Part shown: one piece after another, positions 8,707-15,915 of the stretch | Layout of the letters: each line of letters starts with the position of its first letter | How positions within the stretch are numbered: the stretch's first letter is position 1 | NCBI GenBank assembly: GCA_946185285.1 | Contig: CAMHIS010000001.1 | Location: 1-43,967, forward strand | Direction of reading: 5' to 3' | Source: an uncultured Prevotellaceae bacterium | Lineage (GTDB): Bacteria > Bacteroidota > Bacteroidia > Bacteroidales > Bacteroidaceae | Length of the DNA stretch: 43,967 nt | Translations under genes and position numbers: made by a program | Notes under the pieces: model-generated | Databases searched by the model: none | What the model was told of the DNA's origin: nothing | The model's input: the letters and a program-made list of their open reading frames with translations, nothing else

Positions 8707-10074
8707 TTAAGCCTCTTTTGCCAGCTTGTTGAACTCATCAAAAGTGACGCTCTTCTCGCTGAGCTTCACCACTGTCTTACAGTTCTGGAGGAGCTTCTGG
8801 CTGACGATGATGTCAACGAGGCGCTCAACGTTCTCGCGCTTGTTCAGCATCTCGTCGGCATATTTCTCTATCACGTCTTCGGGCATGTCGTTGATGCCAT
8901 AGTACTGTACGAACTGCTGGCGGACCTGGGTCTGGGCGAGCGACTTCACTTCGCCGTCTTCAACCTTGATGCCCTGGGCGCTGACCAGCTGTTCCTTGAT
9001 GAGGTGCCACTTCAGCTCGCGCAGACTGGACTGGAAGTCCTTCTCAAACTCCTCGTCGCTCTTCTCCTTCTCCTTGTCCTGCTGCTTCATGAAGCGCTTC
9101 AGCAGTTCTTCGGGGAACTTCAGCTCGCCGACTTTGTCCTCGCAGTAGGCGCGCAGGTCTTCCATGAACTTGTAGTCGCTGTTCTGTGCCAGCTGTGACT
9201 CGATCATCTCGCTGGCCTTCTTGCGGAAGTCCTTCTCGTTGCTGACCACGCCCTCGCCGAATACCTTGTCGAACAGCGTCTGGCCGACCTCGGCGGGTTG
9301 GAAGTGGCGGATGCCGGTCACCTGGTAGCTGAAATCGCTCGTCAGATCCTTCACTTCTTCCTTCTTCAGCTTCAGAAGGGCGGCTATCTCAGCATCGTTG
9401 TCCGGGTAGGCCTTCTTCGGGTTGAAGGTAATGATGTCGCCGGGCTTGCAACCGTCGAAGAGCTTCTTCTGGTCTTCCTCCTTGATATAAGCGGGCATCA
9501 GCTGACTGCTGTCAACGGTAATGCCGCCCTCTAACGTGTTGCCATGGTCGTCGAGCTGGCGAAGGTCGCCGGTCAGCGTGTCGTTGCCGCTGAACACATC
9601 GGCATCCTTCATCTCGCCGAACTGCTGGCAGAACATCTGCACCTGCTGGTCGATCATCTTGTCGTCGGCCTTGATGGCGTAGTATGTCAGCTTGTCATTG
9701 TTGGTAAGCTCTATCGTGAACTCAGGAGCCACGGCGATGTCGAACTTGAACGTGAACGGTCCGTCCTGTGCCAGGTCGGCAGGCTCCTGATGCTCGCTGG
9801 CCAAGGGCTGGCCCAGAACCTGTATCTTGTTCTCGTTGATGTACGACGTCACTTTCTCACTCAGCAGACGGTTCACCTCCTCCATCTTCACGGCCATGCC
9901 GTACTGCTTCTTAATCATGCCCATGGGAACCATGCCCGGACGGAAACCGGGAACCTGGGCGCGCTTACGATAGTCCTTCAAGGTCTTCTCGACCTTGTCC
10001 TGATAGTCTTCTTTCTCGATGGTGACGGTCAGCTGGCCATTCACCTTGTCGGGGTTCTCAAACGTAATGTTCAT
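8707..10074 (-). CDS. tig: Trigger factor, ribosome-associated chaperone
   Basis: Ribosome-bound folding chaperone with a peptidyl-prolyl isomerase module. The N-terminal ribosome-binding domain carries a close version of the family signature, KRAQVPGFRPGMVPMGMIKK around residues 37-56, in place of GFRxGKxP. The middle region (about 150-260) is a divergent FKBP-like domain, and residues about 260-430 form the long helical arm region, rich in charged residues. The 455-residue length fits Bacteroidetes homologues, which diverge from E. coli. A -7 box lies about 46 bp upstream and a strong terminator 31 bp downstream, so it can be a single-gene unit, though lptB is just upstream on the same strand without an evident terminator. 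Confidence 0.93.
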   Translation of the reverse strand: MNITFENPDKVNGQLTVTIEKEDYQDKVEKTLKDYRKRAQVPGFRPGMVPMGMIKKQYGMAVKMEEVNRLLSEKVTSYINENKIQVLGQPLASEHQEPADLAQDGPFTFKFDIAVAPEFTIELTNNDKLTYYAIKADDKMIDQQVQMFCQQFGEMKDADVFSGNDTLTGDLRQLDDHGNTLEGGITVDSSQLMPAYIKEEDQKKLFDGCKPGDIITFNPKKAYPDNDAEIAALLKLKKEEVKDLTSDFSYQVTGIRHFQPAEVGQTLFDKVFGEGVVSNEKDFRKKASEMIESQLAQNSDYKFMEDLRAYCEDKVGELKFPEELLKRFMKQQDKEKEKSDEEFEKDFQSSLRELKWHLIKEQLVSAQGIKVEDGEVKSLAQTQVRQQFVQYYGINDMPEDVIEKYADEMLNKRENVERLVDIIVSQKLLQNCKTVVKLSEKSVTFDEFNKLAKEA

Positions 10075-10119
10075 TGTCTTTTATACCTTATTTATATAAT
10101 ATAGTCCGAAATCGGGCTG

Positions 10120-10127
10120 CAAAGGTA
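10120..10127 (-). promoter_or_regulatory. -7 box upstream of tig
   Basis: TACCTTTG on the minus strand, an exact TAnnTTTG match about 46 bases upstream of the tig start, inside the 82-bp gap between lptB and tig. Confidence 0.65.
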
Positions 10128-10156
10128 CATAATAATTGCGAATAATGAGTGCTTAA

Positions 10157-10963
10157 TTATGAATTATTAACTTCTTCCTCTGCCTCGCGCCGCTGCTTCT
10201 CCTCGTCGAGCTGCTCGAAGTCCTTGCGCTGGAGCACGAAGTTCGAGCCGAGGTACTTCTCCCGGACAATGGGGTTCTCGGCAAGCTCCTCGGGCTTGCC
10301 CTTGAACAGGATGCGACCCTCGAACAACAGGTAAGCACGGTCGGTGATGTTCAGCGTCTCATGGACGTTGTGGTCCGTTATCAGGATTCCGATGTTGCGG
10401 TACTTCAGCCGCCAGACAATGTGCTGGATGTCCTCAACGGCTATCGGGTCAACGCCGGCAAACGGCTCGTCGAGCATGATGAACTTCGGCTCGATGGCCA
10501 GGCAGCGCGCTATCTCGGTTCTTCGGCGCTCGCCGCCGCTCAGCTGGTCGCCCTTGTTCTTGCGCACTTTCCCCAGGCGGAACTCCTTGATCAGCTCCTC
10601 CAGTTTGTGAAGCTGGTAGTTGCGGGGCTTACCTGTCATCTCAAGCACGCTCAGTATGTTGTCCTCAACCGACATCTTGCGGAATACCGATGCCTCCTGT
10701 GCCAAGTAGCCGATGCCGGCACGGGCACGCTTGTACACGGGATAGTCGGTCACCTCCTGGTCGCCAAGGTAGATATGGCCACCGTTGGGCACTATCAGGC
10801 CTGTCGTCATGTAGAACGACGTGGTCTTGCCGGCACCGTTCGGACCCAACAGTCCAACAATCTCTCCCTGACGTACGTCGAAGTTGACGTCGTTAACCAC
10901 CGTGCGCTTGCCGTAGCGCTTCACCAGGCCCTCAGCCCTCAGTACGATGTTCTCTTCTTCCAT
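10157..10963 (-). CDS. lptB: LPS export ABC transporter ATPase LptB
   Basis: Cytoplasmic ATPase that powers lipopolysaccharide extraction from the inner membrane with LptF/LptG. Walker [10 protein letters not shown], signature [13 protein letters not shown], Walker [14 protein letters not shown] and switch ITDHNV are all intact; the SGGERRR and [16 protein letters not shown] wording is typical of LptB/YhbG. The start chosen is [18 protein letters not shown], giving 268 residues. An upstream in-frame ATG adds 20 residues that would overlap the promoter. A short charged C-terminal tail ([15 protein letters not shown]) is extra relative to E. coli. It is divergent from mlaEF, another envelope lipid transporter pair, with which it shares a mirrored promoter region. 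Confidence 0.93.
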   Translation of the reverse strand: MEEENIVLRAEGLVKRYGKRTVVNDVNFDVRQGEIVGLLGPNGAGKTTSFYMTTGLIVPNGGHIYLGDQEVTDYPVYKRARAGIGYLAQEASVFRKMSVEDNILSVLEMTGKPRNYQLHKLEELIKEFRLGKVRKNKGDQLSGGERRRTEIARCLAIEPKFIMLDEPFAGVDPIAVEDIQHIVWRLKYRNIGILITDHNVHETLNITDRAYLLFEGRILFKGKPEELAENPIVREKYLGSNFVLQRKDFEQLDEEKQRREAEEEVNNS

Positions 10964-10981
10964 CTTTTCCTGTTTTGGGTG

Positions 10982-10989
10982 CAAAGGTA
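10982..10989 (-). promoter_or_regulatory. -7 box of lptB
   Basis: TACCTTTG on the minus strand, 19 bases upstream of the chosen lptB start, four bases outside the T-run of the inverted repeat arm. Confidence 0.7.
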
Positions 10990-11087
10990 ATGTTTTTTTG
11001 GCACGGATAACACGGATTAACAAGGTTTTTTTGATTATTTAAAAGAAAAATCTGTGTTAATCCGTGTTATCCGTGCCAAAAAATTAG

Positions 11088-11095
11088 TAACTTTG
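11088..11095 (+). promoter_or_regulatory. -7 box of mlaE
   Basis: TAACTTTG, an exact TAnnTTTG match only 8 bases upstream of the mlaE ATG, four bases outside the inverted repeat arm. The transcript would have an almost absent leader. Confidence 0.65.
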
Positions 11096-11103
11096 CACCC
11101 AGA

Positions 11104-11853
11104 ATGAAGCTTCTGCAGAAATGGCTGACCACCTTCGGTCGTTATGTTATGCTGATGGGCCGCACGTTCTCAGTGCCTGAGCGCATGAGGATGTTCCGCA
11201 AGCAGTATGTCAAGGAGATGGCACAGCTCGGTGTCAACTCCATTGGCATCGTCCTACTGATATCGTTCTTCATCGGAGCCGTCATCTGCATACAGATGAA
11301 GGTTAACATTGAGTCGCCATGGATGCCACGCTGGGTGGCCGGCTACACCACGCGCGAAATCATGCTGCTCGAGTTCTCCAGCTCAATCATGTGCCTTATA
11401 CTCGCAGGAAAGGTCGGCTCGAACATCGCCTCTGAGCTGGGCACCATGCGCGTCACCCAGCAGATTGATGCACTCGACATCATGGGCGTCAACTCGGCCT
11501 GCTACCTCATCCTGCCAAAAATACTCGGCATGATTACGCTCATGCCATTCCTTGTCATCTTCTCGTCGGCCATGGGCATCGTCGGCGCCTACTTCACGGC
11601 TTACGGCATGCGCATCATCACACCCGACGACCTGACGCTTGGCTTGCAGCACACGTTCATACCGTGGTTCATGTGGATGTCAATCATCAAGAGCCTTTTC
11701 TTTGCATTTATCATCACATCCGTTCCGGCATTCTTCGGCTACACCGTCGAAGGCGGCTCCGTCAACGTCGGAAAGGCGTCCACCGATGCCGTCGTCACGT
11801 CGTCGGTGCTGATATTGTTCAGTGACGTATTCCTAACGCAGCTGCTGTCATGA
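11104..11853 (+). CDS. mlaE: MlaE-family ABC transporter permease
   Basis: Inner-membrane permease of the Mla system, which moves phospholipids between membranes and helps keep outer-membrane asymmetry. The 249-residue protein has the family order: amphipathic N-terminus, membrane segment near 43-65 (SIGIVLLISFFIGAVICIQ), the conserved EFSSSIMCLILAGKVGSNIASELGTMRVTQQIDAL block (about 97-131), then three more hydrophobic segments. The ELGTMRVTQQIDAL wording is diagnostic of MlaE. Its last codons overlap the mlaF start by 4 bp, indicating translational coupling. No mlaD gene is seen within the window. Confidence 0.93.
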   Translation: MKLLQKWLTTFGRYVMLMGRTFSVPERMRMFRKQYVKEMAQLGVNSIGIVLLISFFIGAVICIQMKVNIESPWMPRWVAGYTTREIMLLEFSSSIMCLILAGKVGSNIASELGTMRVTQQIDALDIMGVNSACYLILPKILGMITLMPFLVIFSSAMGIVGAYFTAYGMRIITPDDLTLGLQHTFIPWFMWMSIIKSLFFAFIITSVPAFFGYTVEGGSVNVGKASTDAVVTSSVLILFSDVFLTQLLS

Positions 11854-12620
11854 TTGAAGTCAAGAACCTGTATAAGAGCTTCGACGGTAAAGAGGTGCTG
11901 AAGGATATCTCAACCGTCTTCGAGGATGGAAAGACCAACCTCATCATCGGACAGTCCGGCTCCGGAAAGACCGTACTGATGAAAAACCTCGTGGGACTTT
12001 TCGACCCTACTCAAGGACAGATATTATATGACGGCCGAGACTTCGTACAGATGTCCAAGCAGGAGAAAGTACACATGCGGCGCGAGATGGGCATGATTTT
12101 CCAGTCAGCGGCTCTCTTCGACTCGCTCACCGTACTCGAGAACGTCATGTTCCCTCTCGATATGTTCTCGACGATGACAATACGAGAGCGCGAACGACGA
12201 GCCATGGACTGTCTCGACCGTGTCAACCTGGTCGGAGCAGAGCAGAAGTTCCCAGGTGAAATATCAGGTGGTATGCAGAAGCGGGTTGCCATTGCACGGG
12301 CCATCGTCATGAACCCCAAGTACCTCTTCTGCGACGAACCCAATTCAGGACTCGACCCAAAGACCAGTCTCGTCATCGACGAACTCCTGCATTCTATCAC
12401 ACGCGAGTACAACACCACCACAATCATCAATACCCACGATATGAACTCCGTCATGGGCATTGGCGAAAACATCATTTTCATCTACGAGGGACGGAAAGAA
12501 TGGCAGGGCGTCTCTGCCGACATCATGACTTCACCCAATCAGCGACTTACTGATTTCATCTTCGCCAGCAACCTCCAAAAACAGATGCGCGAGGCCGTTT
12601 TGAATGCCCAGACCCGGTAA
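11850..12620 (+). CDS. mlaF: MlaF-family ABC transporter ATPase
   Basis: ATPase partner of MlaE. Walker A GQSGSGKTV (unusual GQSGSGKT form, common in MlaF), Q-loop in MIFQSAALFDSLTV, signature ISGGMQKRVAIARA, Walker B YLFCDEPNSGLDPKTS and switch IINTHDMNSV are present. The 256-residue length is normal. The SGGMQKR signature and FDSLTVLENV wording separate MlaF from generic ABC ATPases. Start overlaps the mlaE stop. After the gene come about 90 bp without a clear terminator before the promoter of the fimbria-like operon. Confidence 0.93.
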   Translation: MIEVKNLYKSFDGKEVLKDISTVFEDGKTNLIIGQSGSGKTVLMKNLVGLFDPTQGQILYDGRDFVQMSKQEKVHMRREMGMIFQSAALFDSLTVLENVMFPLDMFSTMTIRERERRAMDCLDRVNLVGAEQKFPGEISGGMQKRVAIARAIVMNPKYLFCDEPNSGLDPKTSLVIDELLHSITREYNTTTIINTHDMNSVMGIGENIIFIYEGRKEWQGVSADIMTSPNQRLTDFIFASNLQKQMREAVLNAQTR

Positions 12621-12706
12621 CCCAAAAGATAACGGTTTTTGTTAATTCTTTCCACGCGTTAACGATATTTAACTTTAAAAAGCCGCTGATATTAAGAAAT
12701 TTTTCC

Positions 12707-12714
12707 TAATTTTG
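12707..12714 (+). promoter_or_regulatory. -7 box of the fimbria-like operon
   Basis: TAATTTTG fits TAnnTTTG and lies 93 bases upstream of the DUF3575 gene start, leaving an A/T-rich leader of about 85 bases. Confidence 0.6.
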
Positions 12715-12806
12715 CAGCGTGTTATGTTATAAAACTACCACAGACGTATAATAAAAGTGTACAGTCAACCCGCCTTTCATAGCTAACAAAAAAGAATAAT
12801 ATAATA

Positions 12807-14585
12807 ATGAAGAAAAAGCAACTGATTACATCTGGATGCATGCAGCCGGTACGCAGAGTGCTGGCAGCTCTTCTGTTCCTCGTGGCTGCCGTCGGAGCTT
12901 CGGCAGCTGAAGTCGAAGGAGACACATTGGAAGTGCATTTCCGACTCGGACTGAGCAACCTTGACATGTCGTTCTCCGACAACGAGCAACGTATCAACGA
13001 GTTCGTGGCACGTGTAAAGGCTCACTATGCCAACCAGCCGAAGATGAGCCTCAAGATGGATGTCTACGGAGGTGCTTCCCCCGAAGGACCCAATGAGCTG
13101 AACCGCAGACTTGGCGAGGAGCGCGGTATCTCACTCAAGAATGTTCTCGCAAAGCGACTCGAGGGTATTATCGACCAGATTACCGTCGTTAACCAGGGAG
13201 CACGCTGGGGAGGACTCTACTCTATGATTGAGAAAAGTAACGAACCTTGGAAGTATGAAGTTCTTGAAGTCCTTACAAAGACACCCGAGGATGACCAGTG
13301 GCGCATGGACCCACGCGAGCAGAAACTGCGCAAGATGCACAAGGGTACCATCTGGAACCAGCTCTTGGCCAAGTACCTACCGCCGCTCCGTATGTCGGGT
13401 TCGGCTGTCGTGGCTCCCATGACTGAGTTCGAAAAGCAAATTGCCGGGATCCCCGACCGTGACTGCTGCGATACGCTCGTCATACGCGACACCATCATCT
13501 ACCTGCCAGAGCCGTGCCCCGTCTTTGAGGAGCCGATTGACAGCTCGTGGGTATGGGCACTCAAGACTAACCTCCTGTTCTGGGGCTTGGCTGCTCCTAA
13601 CGGACAGATTGAGTTCCCATTGGGGCGCAGCAACCGCTGGAGTATCGAGGGCGAGGTGTTCTGGCCCTGGTTCATCTGGAGCCATAATGCACATGCACAT
13701 CAGTGCGGTAACATCGGCCTCGAACTGCGCTACTGGCTCGGCGACCGTAAGAAGCATCATACACTCGACGGATGGCACATCGGTCTCGGTGCTGCAGCCG
13801 GCTACTATGACTTCGAGTGGAAGAAGCACGAGGGCTATCAGGGTGAATACCTTAATATATATGCTAATATAGGTTATCAGCACCGGTGGGGTAAGCGCAA
13901 GCAGTGGGCAGTTGACGGCGGTCTCGCCATCGGATGGATTCCCACCAAGTACCGCGAGTACCTCGGTAGCAGTATCTTCCCCGTAGGTCATGAGGAAGAG
14001 TACGACGACCACCTCATGTGGCAGAAGACCTCGTCGAAGCATTTCTTCGGAGCAACTCATGCTAACATCACCCTCGCCTATATGTTCCACACCAAGGATA
14101 AGAAGAAGACCGAGACCATCACCGAGGCTCCCGCCCCCGTCGCTCCCGTCAGCTATGCTGCGACCCCGTCGCAGTCAGACGAGAAGGCTGCCAAGGCTGC
14201 CGCCAAGGAGAAGGCCAAGGCCGACAAGGCCGCCGCCAAGCGCGCTGCCCAGGAGGCTAAGGATGCCGAGAAGGCCGAAAAGGCTGCCGCCAAGCGCGCT
14301 GCCCAGGAGGCTAAGGATGCCGAGAAGGCCGAAAAGGCTGCCGCCAAGGCTGCCAAGGAGGCCGAGAAGGGTAAGGCTGATGCTGACAAGGCTGCCGAAA
14401 AGGCCGCTAAGGAGGCCGCCAAGGAGAAGGCTGCCGCCGACAAGGCTGCCGAGAAAGCTGCCAAGGAAAAGGCCAAGGCTGCTGAGAAAGCTGCCAAGGA
14501 AAAGGCCAAGGCTGCTGAGAAAGCTGCCAAGGAAGAGGCTAAGGCTCAGATAGCTGCTGAGAAAGCTGCCAAGAAGGCTAAGTAA
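12807..14585 (+). CDS. DUF3575-type outer membrane protein with OmpA-like region and Lys/Ala-rich tail
   Basis: Probably an envelope protein associated with fimbria-like surface structures in Bacteroidales. An N-terminal signal region of about 34 residues ends near ASAAE. Residues about 40-130 resemble an OmpA-like domain: LKMDVYGGASPEGPNELNRRLGEERG, in the position of the usual peptidoglycan-binding motif. Residues about 240-440 match the DUF3575 beta-barrel pattern (WALKTNLLFWGLAAPNGQIEFPL, then aromatic-rich strands alternating with turns). From about 450 to the end it is almost only K, A, E and D, a highly charged helical tail resembling TolA or histone-like tails. Two exact 54-bp repeats lie in that part. 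It is the first gene after a promoter and is followed at 22 bp by the DUF5119 gene. Exact role is inferred from neighbours. Confidence 0.75.
   Translation: MKKKQLITSGCMQPVRRVLAALLFLVAAVGASAAEVEGDTLEVHFRLGLSNLDMSFSDNEQRINEFVARVKAHYANQPKMSLKMDVYGGASPEGPNELNRRLGEERGISLKNVLAKRLEGIIDQITVVNQGARWGGLYSMIEKSNEPWKYEVLEVLTKTPEDDQWRMDPREQKLRKMHKGTIWNQLLAKYLPPLRMSGSAVVAPMTEFEKQIAGIPDRDCCDTLVIRDTIIYLPEPCPVFEEPIDSSWVWALKTNLLFWGLAAPNGQIEFPLGRSNRWSIEGEVFWPWFIWSHNAHAHQCGNIGLELRYWLGDRKKHHTLDGWHIGLGAAAGYYDFEWKKHEGYQGEYLNIYANIGYQHRWGKRKQWAVDGGLAIGWIPTKYREYLGSSIFPVGHEEEYDDHLMWQKTSSKHFFGATHANITLAYMFHTKDKKKTETITEAPAPVAPVSYAATPSQSDEKAAKAAAKEKAKADKAAAKRAAQEAKDAEKAEKAAAKRAAQEAKDAEKAEKAAAKAAKEAEKGKADADKAAEKAAKEAAKEKAAADKAAEKAAKEKAKAAEKAAKEKAKAAEKAAKEEAKAQIAAEKAAKKAK
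14232..14339. repeat. Two exact 54-bp tandem repeats in the Lys/Ala tail
   Basis: Units 14232-14285 and 14286-14339 are identical and encode 18 residues each (AAKRAAQEAKDAEKAEKA). A second period of 33 bp repeats at about 14450-14515. Both periods are multiples of three, so copy changes keep the frame. Confidence 0.9.
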
Positions 14586-14607
14586 AAACGCTTAATATAC
14601 AGGAAAG

Positions 14608-15834
14608 ATGAAAACAAGCATGACATATATCAAACGTATCGGCAAGACACTGCCCGCAGTGGCAGCTGCCGCACTGCTGATGGCGACCACTGCCTGTGAG
14701 CGCCGCGAGCTGTACGTCTACCAGGACTACTTCAAGCAGGTGCTCCTCGAGATTGACTGGCGCCATTATGACCGTGACAAGGCTCTCTATCCACACACAC
14801 CGGACCCGGGTGGTATGACCGTCTGGTTCTACCCTGCCAACGGCGGTAAGGCTGACCACTACACAACGGCTCAGGTAAACCGCTATGAGACTTACCTCTC
14901 GCATGGACAGTACGAGGCTTTGCTCATCGACTACTCACCCGAGGAGTATGGCAAGCAGGAGTTCATCGGTATGGACTATGCCAACACGGCCAAGGTGCAG
15001 GCTACTCCTGCTGAATACCAGCCGCTCGAGGACGAGAAACTCTACGGGGCCTCCTGCTACGACAAGTTGCTTTTGCGTAAGCAGCCTGCTACAGGCCTTT
15101 GGACTGTTATGAACCAGCCGGAGCAGATGGCCAGCGACACCACGTTGATGAACATCATTTCGGGTAAGTACGATCACTATATCCCTTATGATGAGCGTGA
15201 CTCTTATCAGTCTACTCTTATCCGGCAGGTGTTCAACGTGACCCCGCTGATTGTTCCTTGGAAAATGCGTGTACGTATTCCTATCAAGGGAATCTACTAC
15301 CTCTATGAGACAAAGGGCACCATCGCCGGCATGGCCGACGGATTCTTCCTCGCCGAGAACCATACCTCTGACGATCCTTGCCTGATGTCAGTCGACGACT
15401 GGGAGGTGTTTGTCACTGGCGACAATGAAGGCTACATTGCCAAGACCTTCGACACCTGGGGTATGCGTAACTCGCTGTGGAAAGACTACGACGGCATCAA
15501 GCAGCGCCAGAACTGGGTCCCTTCACAGGCTACTCCCGAGCCGTTCTTTGTACAGTGCGCCAAGAACGAGGTGCGTGTCAATCTCGCCATCAAGCTGCGC
15601 GACCGCAAGACTGTCTGCCACTTCAACATTGACTGTGGCGACTGCGTTGAGGTCTACGGTAATCAGGGCGCTTCCATTATCGGTAATGCCAATGCGCTCA
15701 GCGTCGACCTCCGTAATGTACTTAAAGGCGACGATATACCCACGCTGCCATACGTAGATGGTACCAATGGCATCAATTTCGGCGGTGTCGTTGTTCCATG
15801 GCAGAATGGTGAAAATGCTGAGTTGAACTTCTAA
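14608..15834 (+). CDS. DUF5119-like lipoprotein, candidate fimbrial anchor/assembly protein
   Basis: A 408-residue lipoprotein: signal peptide followed by the lipobox LMATTAC with the lipidated cysteine near residue 30, then ERRELYVYQDY. The early region (VLLEIDW...GGMTVWFYPANGG...YLSHGQYEALLIDYSPEEY) reads like DUF5119/FimB-type proteins, which in Bacteroidales accompany fimbrillins and resemble Mfa2-like anchors. Its place between the DUF3575 gene and two fimbrillin genes supports an anchoring or assembly role, but this is inference from context. Length and lipobox fit. The DUF number is recalled from wording rather than computed. Confidence 0.65.
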   Translation: MKTSMTYIKRIGKTLPAVAAAALLMATTACERRELYVYQDYFKQVLLEIDWRHYDRDKALYPHTPDPGGMTVWFYPANGGKADHYTTAQVNRYETYLSHGQYEALLIDYSPEEYGKQEFIGMDYANTAKVQATPAEYQPLEDEKLYGASCYDKLLLRKQPATGLWTVMNQPEQMASDTTLMNIISGKYDHYIPYDERDSYQSTLIRQVFNVTPLIVPWKMRVRIPIKGIYYLYETKGTIAGMADGFFLAENHTSDDPCLMSVDDWEVFVTGDNEGYIAKTFDTWGMRNSLWKDYDGIKQRQNWVPSQATPEPFFVQCAKNEVRVNLAIKLRDRKTVCHFNIDCGDCVEVYGNQGASIIGNANALSVDLRNVLKGDDIPTLPYVDGTNGINFGGVVVPWQNGENAELNF

Positions 15835-15870
15835 ACCAATATAATAATATCAAAAGTAGAACATAAACAG

Positions 15871-15894
15871 TTTTTTTTTTAATTTATTTTTTTT
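15871..15894 (+). repeat. Poly-T tracts upstream of the first fimbrillin gene
   Basis: A run of ten T (15871-15880) and a run of eight T (15887-15894) separated by AATTTA lie 20-45 bases before the fimbrillin start. Such tracts are slippage-prone and sit where leader length or transcription could be altered. Confidence 0.7.
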
Positions 15895-15915
15895 ATTCAC
15901 TTAATTATTAACAGT

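Larger units (their letters stand above)
10977..11100. repeat. Extended inverted repeat spanning both divergent promoters (lptB/mlaE)
   Basis: A perfect 29-bp inverted repeat (10994-11022 and 11055-11083, 32-bp spacer) built on GGCACGGATAACACGGAT continues outward with a few mismatches and ends in a perfect 10-bp pair (10977-10986 and 11091-11100). The outward parts contain the two -7 boxes, so each arm of about 46 bases ends in a promoter. Confidence 0.9.

Noticed and set aside
14153..14530. Ala/Ser-rich 125-codon frame opposite the Lys/Ala tail
   Set aside because: Reverse-strand reading of GCC/AAG repeats; low complexity without any start context.
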